A stretch of 64,000 nt of DNA from Caballeronia hypogeia (GTDB lineage Bacteria; Pseudomonadota; Gammaproteobacteria; Burkholderiales; Burkholderiaceae), in contig NZ_FCOA02000029.1 in the NCBI RefSeq assembly GCF_001544875.2, positions 23,496-87,495 of the forward strand. Reading direction: 5' to 3'. Made by a program: the position numbers and the translations under genes. Below, in pieces: positions 1 through 8,225 of this stretch. A model generated the notes under the pieces. The model saw only the letters and a list, made by a program, of their open reading frames with translations, was not told the origin of the DNA and ran no database searches. How positions within the stretch are numbered: position 1 is the stretch's first letter; the number at the start of each line of letters is the position of its first letter.

Positions 1-1
1 G

Positions 2-352
2 TTGCCGCGACTGGTCGGCGTGGCTCGCGCCAAGGAGATCGTGTTCACCGCACGCGACATTTCGGCCGACGAGGCGCTGGCGCTAGGCCTGGTTCAAGCA
101 GTGGTGCCGGCCGAGCGACTGCGCGATATCGCCATCGAGATGGCGCAGCGCTTCGACGATGCGCCGACTCACGTGCTGGGCGCGGCCAAGCGGATCATGA
201 ACCGCGCCTACGAGACCGACCGGGAAGCGATGCTCCAGATGGAGGCGACGCTGCAAGGTATGTGTACGTCCAGCAGTTTCAGCGCCGAAGCGATGCGGCG
301 CTTCTTCGCGAAAGAAGCGCCGATCTATCCGGGCGCCGAGCGTCTTTTCTGA
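2..352 (+). CDS. Enoyl-CoA hydratase/isomerase family protein, 5'-truncated by window edge
   Basis: Only the last 116 residues are visible; the gene begins upstream, so the first leucine codon is not the start. The visible block LPRLVGVARAKEIVFTAR followed by GLVQAVVPAERL is typical of the C-terminal half of crotonase-fold proteins, and the tail is the helical oligomerisation segment. Family members hydrate 2-enoyl-CoA esters or isomerise double bonds in beta-oxidation. The catalytic glutamates lie in the missing part, so the exact reaction cannot be told. It ends 30 bp before a thiolase and is probably first or early in the acyl-CoA operon that runs to 8174. Confidence 0.9.
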   Translation: MPRLVGVARAKEIVFTARDISADEALALGLVQAVVPAERLRDIAIEMAQRFDDAPTHVLGAAKRIMNRAYETDREAMLQMEATLQGMCTSSSFSAEAMRRFFAKEAPIYPGAERLF

Positions 353-382
353 CATACATTCAACTTTCCAAGGAAACAAGAC

Positions 383-1564
383 ATGACACAGAAGGTCGTG
401 GTTGCGGGGGTCGGCATGGTCCCCTTCAAGAAGCCAGGGCAGAGTGATCCCTACCCGGTGATGGGCGCCGAGGCGGCGCGCCTCGCGCTGGCGGACGCTG
501 GCGTGGGCTACGAATCGATCCAGCAGGCGTTCGCCAGCTATATCTATGGCGATTCGATCTGCGGCCAGCGCGTGCTGTACGACGTCGGCATGACGGGCAT
601 CCCCATCATCAACGTCAACAACAACTGCTCGAGCGGATCGACGGCGTTGTACATGGCGCGCCAGGCCATCGCGAGCGGCGAAGTGGATATCGTGCTGGCG
701 GTTGGCTTCGAGCAGATGAACCCGGGCGCGCTCGGCTCCAATTTCGCCGACAAGCCGAATCCCGTCGAGCGCTTCAGCGAGAAGCTCAACGAACTGCTCG
801 GCTCGGTCGACGTGCCGCAGGCGCTACAGACTTTCGGTGGCGGCGGGCTCGAGCACATGCGCCGCTTCGGCACGCCGCTGGAGACCTTTGCGAAGATCCG
901 CGCCAAGGCGAGCCGTCATGCGTTCAACAACCCGATGTCGGTGTTCCGCAACGTGCTGACCACCGAGGACGTGATGGCCGACAAGGTGATGTGGCCGGGC
1001 GTGATGACGCGACTGATGGCCTGTCCGCCGACCTGCGGCGCAGCGGCGGTCGTGTTGTGCAGCGAAGCCTATGCGAAGAAGCATAGCCTCGACGCTCGCG
1101 TCTGGATCGCCGGTCAGACGCTGACGACGGACGGCCCCGAGGTGTTCGCCTCGAACGATCTGCGCGACCTCGCCGGCTTCAGCATGTCCCGCGCGGCGGC
1201 GAACAAGGTGTATGAGCAGACCGGCATCGGCGCCGAGGAAGTCGATGTGGTCGAGCTGCACGACTGCTTCGCGCAGAACGAACTGCTCAGCTACGAAGCG
1301 CTGGGTCTGTGCCCGGAAGGCGGGGCGCAGAAATTCGTCGACGACGGCGACAACACCTACGGCGGCAAGTACGTGGTCAATCCGTCGGGCGGCCTGCTGT
1401 CGAAGGGGCACCCGATCGGCGCGACGGGCCTCGCGCAGTGCACGGAACTCGTGCAGCAATTGCGCGGCCGGGCGGACAAACGCCAGGTCGAAGGCGCCCG
1501 CATTGCGCTCCAGCACAACGTCGGCATCGGCGGCGCGGCGGTCGTCACGATGTATCGGATCTGA
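383..1564 (+). CDS. SCP2-type thiolase / lipid-transfer protein, copy 1
   Basis: A 393-residue thiolase-fold protein of the non-specific lipid-transfer (SCP-x thiolase) group. Visible motifs are the nucleophile region NVNNNCSSGS with Cys82, HDCFAQNE with His293, and the C-terminal GHPIGATGLAQ with His343. SCP2 thiolases cleave 3-ketoacyl-CoA, often with 2-methyl branched or sterol side-chain substrates, releasing acetyl- or propionyl-CoA. The start follows AAGGAAACAAGAC. A near-identical paralogue follows directly (1751-2932). Related proteins without thiolase activity are known, but Cys82 and both histidines are intact here. Confidence 0.88.
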   Translation: MTQKVVVAGVGMVPFKKPGQSDPYPVMGAEAARLALADAGVGYESIQQAFASYIYGDSICGQRVLYDVGMTGIPIINVNNNCSSGSTALYMARQAIASGEVDIVLAVGFEQMNPGALGSNFADKPNPVERFSEKLNELLGSVDVPQALQTFGGGGLEHMRRFGTPLETFAKIRAKASRHAFNNPMSVFRNVLTTEDVMADKVMWPGVMTRLMACPPTCGAAAVVLCSEAYAKKHSLDARVWIAGQTLTTDGPEVFASNDLRDLAGFSMSRAAANKVYEQTGIGAEEVDVVELHDCFAQNELLSYEALGLCPEGGAQKFVDDGDNTYGGKYVVNPSGGLLSKGHPIGATGLAQCTELVQQLRGRADKRQVEGARIALQHNVGIGGAAVVTMYRI

Positions 1565-1750
1565 CGAGCGCTCAGGCAGGCGCTGACGCGAACCCCTTCC
1601 CTGTCTCCATTTCGGGAGGTGCGCCCCGGGACGGTCGACGGATATCGTTGATGCGTACTTCACGCGGCAAGCCGCGCCGTTGCGCCGCAGCGCGCCAGCG
1701 GACGTCGTCGGGACGCCTGCCCGTGAGTGGTCTAAACCAAGGAGAAAGAG

Positions 1751-2932
1751 ATGACCGAGAAGGTCGTTGTTGCCGGGGTCGGCATGATTCCGTTCAAGAA
1801 ACCAGGCCAGAGCGAACCGTATACGGTCATGGGCGCACAGGCCGTGCGCCTCGCGCTGGCGGACGCGGCAGTGGGCTACGAATCGATCCAGCAGGCTTAC
1901 GCCAGCTATATCTTCGGTGACTCGACCTGCGGCCAGCGCGTGCTCTACGACATCGGCATGACCGGGATTCCGGTCGTCAACGTCCACAACAACTGCGCGA
2001 GCGGGTCATCGGCGCTGTTCCTGGCCAATCAGGCCATCGCTAGCGGCAGAGTGGACATCGTGCTGGCCTTCGGCTTCGAACAAATGAATCCGGGTGCGCT
2101 GGGCGGTCTCTACAACGACCGTCCGGCTCCGCTCGACCCGTTCCTGCAGGAGTGCGCCAGCGTGGTGCCCGAAGGCGTGCCGATGGCGCTGCGCCTGTTC
2201 GGGGCGGCCGGGCTGGAGCATATGCGCCGCTTCGGAACACCGCTGGAAACCTTTGCGAAGATCCGCGCCAAGGCGAGCCGCCATGCGATGAACAACCCAA
2301 TGGCGGTGTTCCGCAAGGAAGTCACCGCCGAAGAGGTCATGGCCGACCAGATGATGTGGCCCGGCGTCATGACGCGCCTGATGGCGTGCCCGCCGACGTG
2401 CGGCGCGGCCGCTGTCGTGCTGTGCAGCGAATCCTACGCACGCAAACATCGCCTCGATGCGAGCGTGTGGATCGCTGGCCAGGCCATCGCCACGGATGGT
2501 CCGGAGACCTTCAGGTCCGGCGACCTTCGGCATGTCGCCGGCTACGGCATGTCGCGGGCGGCGGCCAACAAGGTGTACGAGGAGGCCGGTATCGGCGCCG
2601 AGGACATCGATGTCCTCGAACTGCACGACTGCTTCGCGCAGAACGAACTGCTGAGCTATGAAGCGCTGGGCCTGTGCCCGGAGGGCGGCGCGCAGAAATT
2701 CGTCGACGCCGCCGATAACACTTACGGCGGCAAGTACGTGGTCAATCCGTCGGGCGGCCTGCTATCGAAGGGTCACCCGATCGGCGCGACGGGTCTCGCC
2801 CAGGCGACCGAACTGGTGCAGCAATTGCGTGGCCGGGCCGACCAGCGCCAGGTCGATGGCGCCCGTATCGCCCTGCAGCACAACGTCGGCATCGGCGGGG
2901 CAGCGGTCGTCACCATGTACCGCAAGGACTGA
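1751..2932 (+). CDS. SCP2-type thiolase / lipid-transfer protein, copy 2
   Basis: Second 393-residue thiolase, the same length as copy 1 and aligning without gaps by eye. It keeps the Cys nucleophile (NNCASGSSAL), HDCFAQNE and GHPIGATGLAQ. The start is preceded by AAGGAGAAAGAG. The most divergent stretch is residues about 118-155, where copy 1 has NFADKPNPVERFSEKLNELL and copy 2 a different sequence of equal length; in thiolases this cap-like part lies near the acyl-binding site. The 186-bp spacer between the copies holds no ORF of its own. The pair is a tandem duplication that probably broadened acyl-chain specificity. Confidence 0.88.
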   Translation: MTEKVVVAGVGMIPFKKPGQSEPYTVMGAQAVRLALADAAVGYESIQQAYASYIFGDSTCGQRVLYDIGMTGIPVVNVHNNCASGSSALFLANQAIASGRVDIVLAFGFEQMNPGALGGLYNDRPAPLDPFLQECASVVPEGVPMALRLFGAAGLEHMRRFGTPLETFAKIRAKASRHAMNNPMAVFRKEVTAEEVMADQMMWPGVMTRLMACPPTCGAAAVVLCSESYARKHRLDASVWIAGQAIATDGPETFRSGDLRHVAGYGMSRAAANKVYEEAGIGAEDIDVLELHDCFAQNELLSYEALGLCPEGGAQKFVDAADNTYGGKYVVNPSGGLLSKGHPIGATGLAQATELVQQLRGRADQRQVDGARIALQHNVGIGGAAVVTMYRKD

Positions 2933-2947
2933 CGGAGAGCATCTCGA

Positions 2948-4144
2948 ATGGATTTTCAACCTGATCCCGGCCTGGCATCGTTTCGCCAGGAAATCCGGCA
3001 TTTCCTCGAGCAGCACGTTCCGGCGGACCTCAAGGGGCTGCCGCGCAGCACCCGCTCGCCGCGACACCAGGTCCTGCGCTTCCAGAAGCTCCTGCATGAG
3101 CACGGCTGGGGTGCGCCGTACTGGGCGGCCGAGCATGGCGGCAATGGCTGGTCGCTGCCGGAGCAACTGGTGTTCGATGAGGAGTGCGTGGCGGCCGGCA
3201 CCCCGACCCAGGACGGTTTCGTGCACAAGCTGCTGGGCCCGGTGCTGAACGCGTTCGCTACGTCCGAGCAGAAGGCCGAGCACATGCCGGCGATCGTGCA
3301 GGGTGAGCGACTCTGGTGCCAGGGCTTTTCCGAGCCGGGCTCCGGCTCCGACCTCGCTTCGCTGAAGACACGTGCCACGCGCGACGGCGACCATTACGTC
3401 GTCAACGGCCAGAAGATCTGGACCAGCTATGCACACGAGTCCGACTGGATCTTTCTGCTGGTGCGCACTAGCACCGAGGGCAAGAAGCAGGCTGGCATTA
3501 GCTTCCTGCTGGTGGACATGAAAACGCCCGGCATCACCGTGCGGCCGATCCGCAGTATCGATGACTGCCATCACCTGAACGAGACGTTCTTCAACGACGT
3601 GCGCGTGCCCGTCGGCAACCTGGTCGGGGAGGAGGGCGCCGGCTGGCGCATCACCAAGTTCCTGCTCAATAACGAGCACTCCACCGCGGCGGAACTGCCG
3701 GCGCTCAAGCGCTACATGCGCGAACTGCTCCAGTTCGGCGCCGCGCAGCGCATCGGCGGGCAACGGCTCATCGAGCGGCCGGAATTCGCACTGAAACTGA
3801 CACGTTTGGACGCCGAGTTGCAGGCGATCGGCATGATGGTCCAACGCGTGGCCAAGCTGGAGATGGAGCACCACCCGGACTCGCTGACCTTGGGCTCGAT
3901 GCTCAAGATCCGCGGTACGGAATTGCAGCAGCGCATCACCGAAGCGCAGGTCGAGGCGCTCGGTGACTACGGCGCGGTGGCGTATGCGCATCCGCACGAT
4001 CCAGCACCGGACGAGCCCTATCCGCTGCAGGACACGGCGCGGGGCATCGCCAACGACATGTTCTTCCGCCGCGCATCGACCATCTATGGCGGTACCAGCG
4101 AAGTGCAGCGCGGCATCATCGCCAAGCTCCTTTTCCAACTCTAG
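2948..4144 (+). CDS. Acyl-CoA dehydrogenase family protein
   Basis: A 398-residue flavoprotein with the full acyl-CoA dehydrogenase layout: helical N-terminal domain, beta domain with CQGFSEPGSGSDLASL and GQKIWTSYAHESDW (FAD contacts), and C-terminal helical domain ending in STIYGGTSEVQRGIIAKLLF. It should introduce the 2,3 double bond into an acyl-CoA and pass electrons to ETF. At the place where medium-chain enzymes have the catalytic Glu (YEGT) this protein has YGGT, so the base must come from another helix, as in isovaleryl- and long-chain types. The start is 15 bp after the thiolase stop, preceded by GGAGAGCATCTCGA. Proteins of this subgroup occur in sterol and isoprenoid catabolic clusters. 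Confidence 0.9.
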   Translation: MDFQPDPGLASFRQEIRHFLEQHVPADLKGLPRSTRSPRHQVLRFQKLLHEHGWGAPYWAAEHGGNGWSLPEQLVFDEECVAAGTPTQDGFVHKLLGPVLNAFATSEQKAEHMPAIVQGERLWCQGFSEPGSGSDLASLKTRATRDGDHYVVNGQKIWTSYAHESDWIFLLVRTSTEGKKQAGISFLLVDMKTPGITVRPIRSIDDCHHLNETFFNDVRVPVGNLVGEEGAGWRITKFLLNNEHSTAAELPALKRYMRELLQFGAAQRIGGQRLIERPEFALKLTRLDAELQAIGMMVQRVAKLEMEHHPDSLTLGSMLKIRGTELQQRITEAQVEALGDYGAVAYAHPHDPAPDEPYPLQDTARGIANDMFFRRASTIYGGTSEVQRGIIAKLLFQL

Positions 4145-4302
4145 GCAGCGGACGGATAGCGATTTCACACTGAGCCCGGAGTAGTTGCTGCTGCGAGACA
4201 GCGTGCTGCGCTAGATCGGACGGCCCGGATAGGTCCGCATGCCTAGCCGGGCCATCCTTCGGCTGTTTGCCTGAACTTTTACTTTCTGCTTGGAGGCAGA
4301 CC

Positions 4303-5211
4303 ATGACGATTCGCTTTGACGGCCGAGTGGCCATTGTGACGGGAGCCGGCAACGGCCTGGGGCGCATGCACGCGCTGGAACTGGCCAGACGCGGCGCGAA
4401 GCTGGTGATCAACGACTTCGGCGGCAGCCGCGACGGCAAGGGCGGCTCGTCCGATGCCGCCCTTGCCGTCGTCGAGGAGATCCGTCACGCCGGTGGCGAG
4501 GCCATCGCCAACGGCGCCAACGTTGCCGACTTCGAGCAGGTGACAGCGATGGTCGCGCAGGCCAAGGCCGAATTCGGCCGCATCGATATCCTGATCAACA
4601 ACGCGGGCATTCTGCGCGACAAGAGCTTCTCGAAGATGGAGATGGCGGACTTCCGCGCGGTGGTCGACGTGCACCTGATGGGCTCGGCGTATTGCACCAA
4701 GGCGGTGTGGGAAATCATGCGCGAGCAGAACTACGGCCGCGTACTGATGACGACGTCGGCGGCGGGCTTGTTCGGCAACTTCGGCCAGGCCAACTACGGC
4801 TCGGCGAAGGTCGGGCTGGTGGGGCTGATGAACATGCTTGGCATCGAGGGCACGAAGAACGACATCCGCGTGAACACGCTCGCGCCAATGGCGGCCACAC
4901 GCATGACGGAAGACGTTTTCCCGGCGCACCTGCTCGAGGCGACCGGTCCTGAAACGGTGACGCCGGGTGCGCTATACCTCGTCAGCGAGAACGCGCCGAA
5001 CCGGGTGGTGCTCGGTGCGAGCGGCGGGGTGTTCTCGACGATGCGCATGGTGGACACGGCGCCGGTGGCGATCCCAGTGTCGGAGCTGACGCCTGAAGCC
5101 GTGGAGGCGCGCTTCGCGCAGATCAGCGACTGGAGCACGGCGGCCTTCCGCGAGGATGCCGGCCAGCAGGTGCATGCCTACGTGACGAGGATGCAGGCCG
5201 CACGCGGCTGA
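4303..5211 (+). CDS. SDR family dehydrogenase, 17beta-HSD4 / 3-hydroxyacyl-CoA dehydrogenase type
   Basis: A 302-residue short-chain dehydrogenase. TGAGNGLGRMHALELARRG near the N-terminus binds NAD(P), NNAG is present, and the catalytic Tyr/Lys are in NYGSAK. The insertion VINDFGGSRDGKG is diagnostic of the peroxisomal multifunctional enzyme 2 (17beta-HSD type 4) dehydrogenase domain, which oxidises (3R)-hydroxyacyl-CoA. A longer reading from 4267 is possible, but the ATG at 4303 follows TTGGAGGCAGACC and begins the normal family N-terminus. In the operon it would follow the hydration step and supply 3-ketoacyl-CoA to the SCP2 thiolases. Confidence 0.88.
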   Translation: MTIRFDGRVAIVTGAGNGLGRMHALELARRGAKLVINDFGGSRDGKGGSSDAALAVVEEIRHAGGEAIANGANVADFEQVTAMVAQAKAEFGRIDILINNAGILRDKSFSKMEMADFRAVVDVHLMGSAYCTKAVWEIMREQNYGRVLMTTSAAGLFGNFGQANYGSAKVGLVGLMNMLGIEGTKNDIRVNTLAPMAATRMTEDVFPAHLLEATGPETVTPGALYLVSENAPNRVVLGASGGVFSTMRMVDTAPVAIPVSELTPEAVEARFAQISDWSTAAFREDAGQQVHAYVTRMQAARG

Positions 5212-5290
5212 CGCTGGCGGTTCACTTATCTGTCGAGTACGTGTTCAAGACGCCACCTCCTGAGGTGGCGTCCGCTCTGGAGGTTAGGAA

Positions 5291-6403
5291 ATGACTTGGA
5301 ATGGGAGCGGTCCGCTGCAGGGACTGCGCGTCCTGGAAATTGCGGGAATGGGTCCGGCGCCGATCTGCGGCATGCTGCTGGCGGACATGGGCGCCGACGT
5401 CGTCGTCGTCGACAAGAAGCAGATGGGTCGGGAAGACCTCGACCTCGGCAAGCATGCGATCCAGAACCGGGGCAAGCGCTCGATTGCGGTCGATCTCAAG
5501 ACGCAGGAGGGTGTCGAAACCGTCCTCAAACTCGTGGAGAACTGCGACGCGCTGATCGAAGGCATGCGCCCGGGCGTGATGGAGCGGCTCGGGCTGGGAC
5601 CGGATGTGTGCCTCGCGCGCAATCCGAAACTCGTGTACGGCCGGATGACCGGTTGGGGCCAGCACGGTCCGCTGTCGCAAGCGGCGGGTCACGATCTGAA
5701 CTACGTTGCCCTATCGGGTGCCTTGTGGTGGTCAGGCCAGCCCGGCGAAGCGCCGATGTCGCCGCCGAGCCTCGTCGGCGATATCGGGGGCGGCTCGATG
5801 TATCTGGCGGTCGGCTTGCTGGCGGGCATCATGAGCGCGCGGGCGACCGGCAAGGGCCAGGTGGTCGACGCCGCGATCGTCGACGGCAGCGCCCACATGC
5901 TGAACCTGATTCTGAGCCTGAAGTCGACCGGTCAGTTCGTCAACGAGCGCGGACGCAGCCTGCTGGACGGTCCGCACTGGTATCGCACTTACCGCTGCGC
6001 CGACGGCAAGTTCCTTTCGATCGCCGCAGTCGAGCCGCGTTTCAACAAGCTGCTGCTGGAAAAGCTGGGCCTGACAGACGACCCGCTTCATGCCGCGGCC
6101 TACGATCCGGTGCGCTGGCCGGAACTGCACGAGCGCTTCGCGGTGCTCTTCGCCACGCGAACCCGCGACGCGTGGTGCGCGTTGCTGGAAGGCACCGACG
6201 CATGCTTCGCGCCGGTACTGAATCCGGACGAGGCGGCGGCCCATCCGCACATGGCCGCGCGCGGCGTGTACAGCACGGTCGATGGTATTCTGCAAGCCAA
6301 CCCCGCGCCACGATTCTCCGCTACGCCGACAGGCAGACCCCGCAGCATTCCACAACGTGGCCAACATACCGAGACGGTATTGCAGGACTGGTGCCGCGAG
6401 TGA
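5291..6403 (+). CDS. CaiB/BaiF family protein, alpha-methylacyl-CoA racemase-like
   Basis: A 370-residue member of the class III CoA-transferase fold. It carries the racemase signature GHDLNYVALSGAL with His134 and, exactly 30 residues later, Asp164 in VGDIGGGS, the same spacing as the His/Asp pair of alpha-methylacyl-CoA racemase. These residues move the alpha proton of 2-methylacyl-CoA so that the S epimer can enter beta-oxidation. That fits the SCP2 thiolases and HSD4-type SDR beside it and points to methyl-branched substrates. A CoA-transferase role is the alternative. The start follows GGAGGTTAGGAA. A hairpin-like CACCTCC/GAGGTGG repeat precedes the gene at about 5251-5270. Confidence 0.87.
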   Translation: MTWNGSGPLQGLRVLEIAGMGPAPICGMLLADMGADVVVVDKKQMGREDLDLGKHAIQNRGKRSIAVDLKTQEGVETVLKLVENCDALIEGMRPGVMERLGLGPDVCLARNPKLVYGRMTGWGQHGPLSQAAGHDLNYVALSGALWWSGQPGEAPMSPPSLVGDIGGGSMYLAVGLLAGIMSARATGKGQVVDAAIVDGSAHMLNLILSLKSTGQFVNERGRSLLDGPHWYRTYRCADGKFLSIAAVEPRFNKLLLEKLGLTDDPLHAAAYDPVRWPELHERFAVLFATRTRDAWCALLEGTDACFAPVLNPDEAAAHPHMAARGVYSTVDGILQANPAPRFSATPTGRPRSIPQRGQHTETVLQDWCRE

Positions 6404-6491
6404 TCCGCCGCAACCGTACCCGGCAGCAGGCCGCAACGGACGATCTTCGTCCGGCGCGCCGCACCGGCGAAGAAGACGAATGGAGACATCA

Positions 6492-8174
6492 ATGATCGAC
6501 AACAATTCATCCACCCTGGTCCACCGTTTCCTGCACTGGGAGCTTACCCAGCCCGATGCGGTCTTCCTGACCGAATCGATGCCGGACGGGCGGGTGGTCG
6601 ACTATACGTGGCGCGACGCCGGTGACCAGGCGCGCCGCGCGGCCGCCTACCTGCAATCGCTGCAATTGCCGCGGGGCAGCTCCATCGGCATCGTCGGCAA
6701 GAACAGCGCGCACTGGATGCTCGCGGATGTCGCCATCTGGCTGGCGGGCCATGTTTCGGTGCCGCTCTATCCGACCGCCAACGCCGACACGGCGAAATAC
6801 GTGTTCGACCACTGCGACGTCCGTGTGATCTTCGCCGGTAAGCTCGATGGCAAGACAGATTCGTGGAACGAGATCCGCGAGGTCGTACCGGCGGGTGCGC
6901 CGATCATCTACATGCCGATGTCACCGCAAGCGCCCGGCATGCAGACATGGGATCAGATCGCCGCTTTGCACGAGCCGCTGCGCGATGTGCATCTGCCCGC
7001 TCCCGCCGACATGGCGACCATCATTTACACATCGGGCAGCACGGGTCGGCCCAAGGGCGTGATGCACAGCTTCGCTGGCATGTTCGAATATGCAAGCCGC
7101 TCGGGTGAGTTCTGTAGATTTACCACGGAGGACCGTGTGCTCTCGTACTTGCCGCTCGCGCATACGGCCGAGCGTTGCTTCATCGAGTGCAACGCGCTGT
7201 GCCACGGCTTTCACGTTTTCTTCAACGACAGCCTGGCGAGCTTTGCACAAGACCTGCTGCGGGCCCGCCCCACGGCATTCATCTCAATGCCGCGCCTGTG
7301 GACCAAGTTCTACCAGAGCATTTGCTCAAGAGTGCCGGCCGAGCAACAGGCGCTGATCCACGAACGGTCGTCCGAGGCCGAAGCGCTGAAGAAGCGGCTA
7401 CTGGGCATGCTCGGCCTCGATGCTGCGCGCATCGCTTTCACAGGCTCAGCGCCGTTGCCGTTCGAAATCACCAACTGGTATCGCGCGCTGGGGCTCGAAC
7501 TGCTGGATGTGTACGGCATGACGGAGAATCTGTCGTACTCGCACTACAGCAGGCCGGGCCTCGTGCGTCCCGGCTATTCAGGCCAAGCAATGCCGGGCGT
7601 GGAATGCCGCATTGGCGAGAACGGCGAAGTGCTGGTCAAGGCGACCACGATGATGATGGGCTACTACAATCAGCCCGCGCTGACTGCCGAGAGCTTTACG
7701 GAAGACGGGTTCTTCAAAACCGGGGACCGTGGCGAGCTGGACGAGATCGGACGCCTGAAGATCATCGGCCGCGTCAAGGAGATCTTCAAGACGAGCAAGG
7801 GCAAGTACGTCGCGCCCGCGCCCATTGAGAACAAGCTTGGCCATCCGAAGATCGAAGCCGTCTGTGTGACCGGACACGGTTTTCCGCAACCGTTCGCTCT
7901 CCTGATGCTCGGCGCGGATGCGAGAAGCGAGATGCGGGATGCCGGCAGTCGCAGTGTCCTCGAGGCCGAGTTGCAGGCCGTGCTCAACGACGCGAACACC
8001 ACGCTGGAGGGCCATGAAAAGCTCGCCTTCGTGGTAGTCGTGAACGATGCATGGACCACGGAAAATGGCCTGCTGACGCCGAGCCTGAAGATTCGTCGCA
8101 GCTTGATCGAAGACCGCTACGAAAACAAGATGCAGCAGTGGTCGGCTCGCGGACAGACGGTCATCGTGGAATAA
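6492..8174 (+). CDS. AMP-dependent acyl-CoA synthetase (long-chain type)
   Basis: A 560-residue ANL-superfamily ligase. In order: P-loop TIIYTSGSTGRPKGVMHS, the DVYGMTE acyl-binding/AMP motif, TGDRGELDEIGRLKIIGRVK, and the KGKYVAPAPIENKL hinge region with the usual C-terminal domain. It activates a fatty acid or similar acid with ATP and CoA, feeding the operon. The reading frame is open far upstream, but the ATG at 6492 has GGAGACATCA in front of it and starts the family N-terminus; the extra upstream residues are Arg/Pro-rich shadow sequence of the preceding gene. It is the last gene of the acyl-CoA operon and converges on the regulator at 8226. Confidence 0.9.
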   Translation: MIDNNSSTLVHRFLHWELTQPDAVFLTESMPDGRVVDYTWRDAGDQARRAAAYLQSLQLPRGSSIGIVGKNSAHWMLADVAIWLAGHVSVPLYPTANADTAKYVFDHCDVRVIFAGKLDGKTDSWNEIREVVPAGAPIIYMPMSPQAPGMQTWDQIAALHEPLRDVHLPAPADMATIIYTSGSTGRPKGVMHSFAGMFEYASRSGEFCRFTTEDRVLSYLPLAHTAERCFIECNALCHGFHVFFNDSLASFAQDLLRARPTAFISMPRLWTKFYQSICSRVPAEQQALIHERSSEAEALKKRLLGMLGLDAARIAFTGSAPLPFEITNWYRALGLELLDVYGMTENLSYSHYSRPGLVRPGYSGQAMPGVECRIGENGEVLVKATTMMMGYYNQPALTAESFTEDGFFKTGDRGELDEIGRLKIIGRVKEIFKTSKGKYVAPAPIENKLGHPKIEAVCVTGHGFPQPFALLMLGADARSEMRDAGSRSVLEAELQAVLNDANTTLEGHEKLAFVVVVNDAWTTENGLLTPSLKIRRSLIEDRYENKMQQWSARGQTVIVE

Positions 8175-8225
8175 GCCTGGCCGGCCGGAAGCGCCGGCTG
8201 CGGCCGACCGCCAGCGCGTCGCGCG

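Noticed and set aside
824..1987. Long minus-strand open frame (387 codons) opposite the thiolase genes
   Set aside because: Arg/His/Ala-rich shadow of a GC-rich gene; no motifs, while the plus strand encodes a clear thiolase.
2762..4168. 468-codon minus-strand open frame
   Set aside because: Antisense shadow of the acyl-CoA dehydrogenase and thiolase genes; no recognisable domain.
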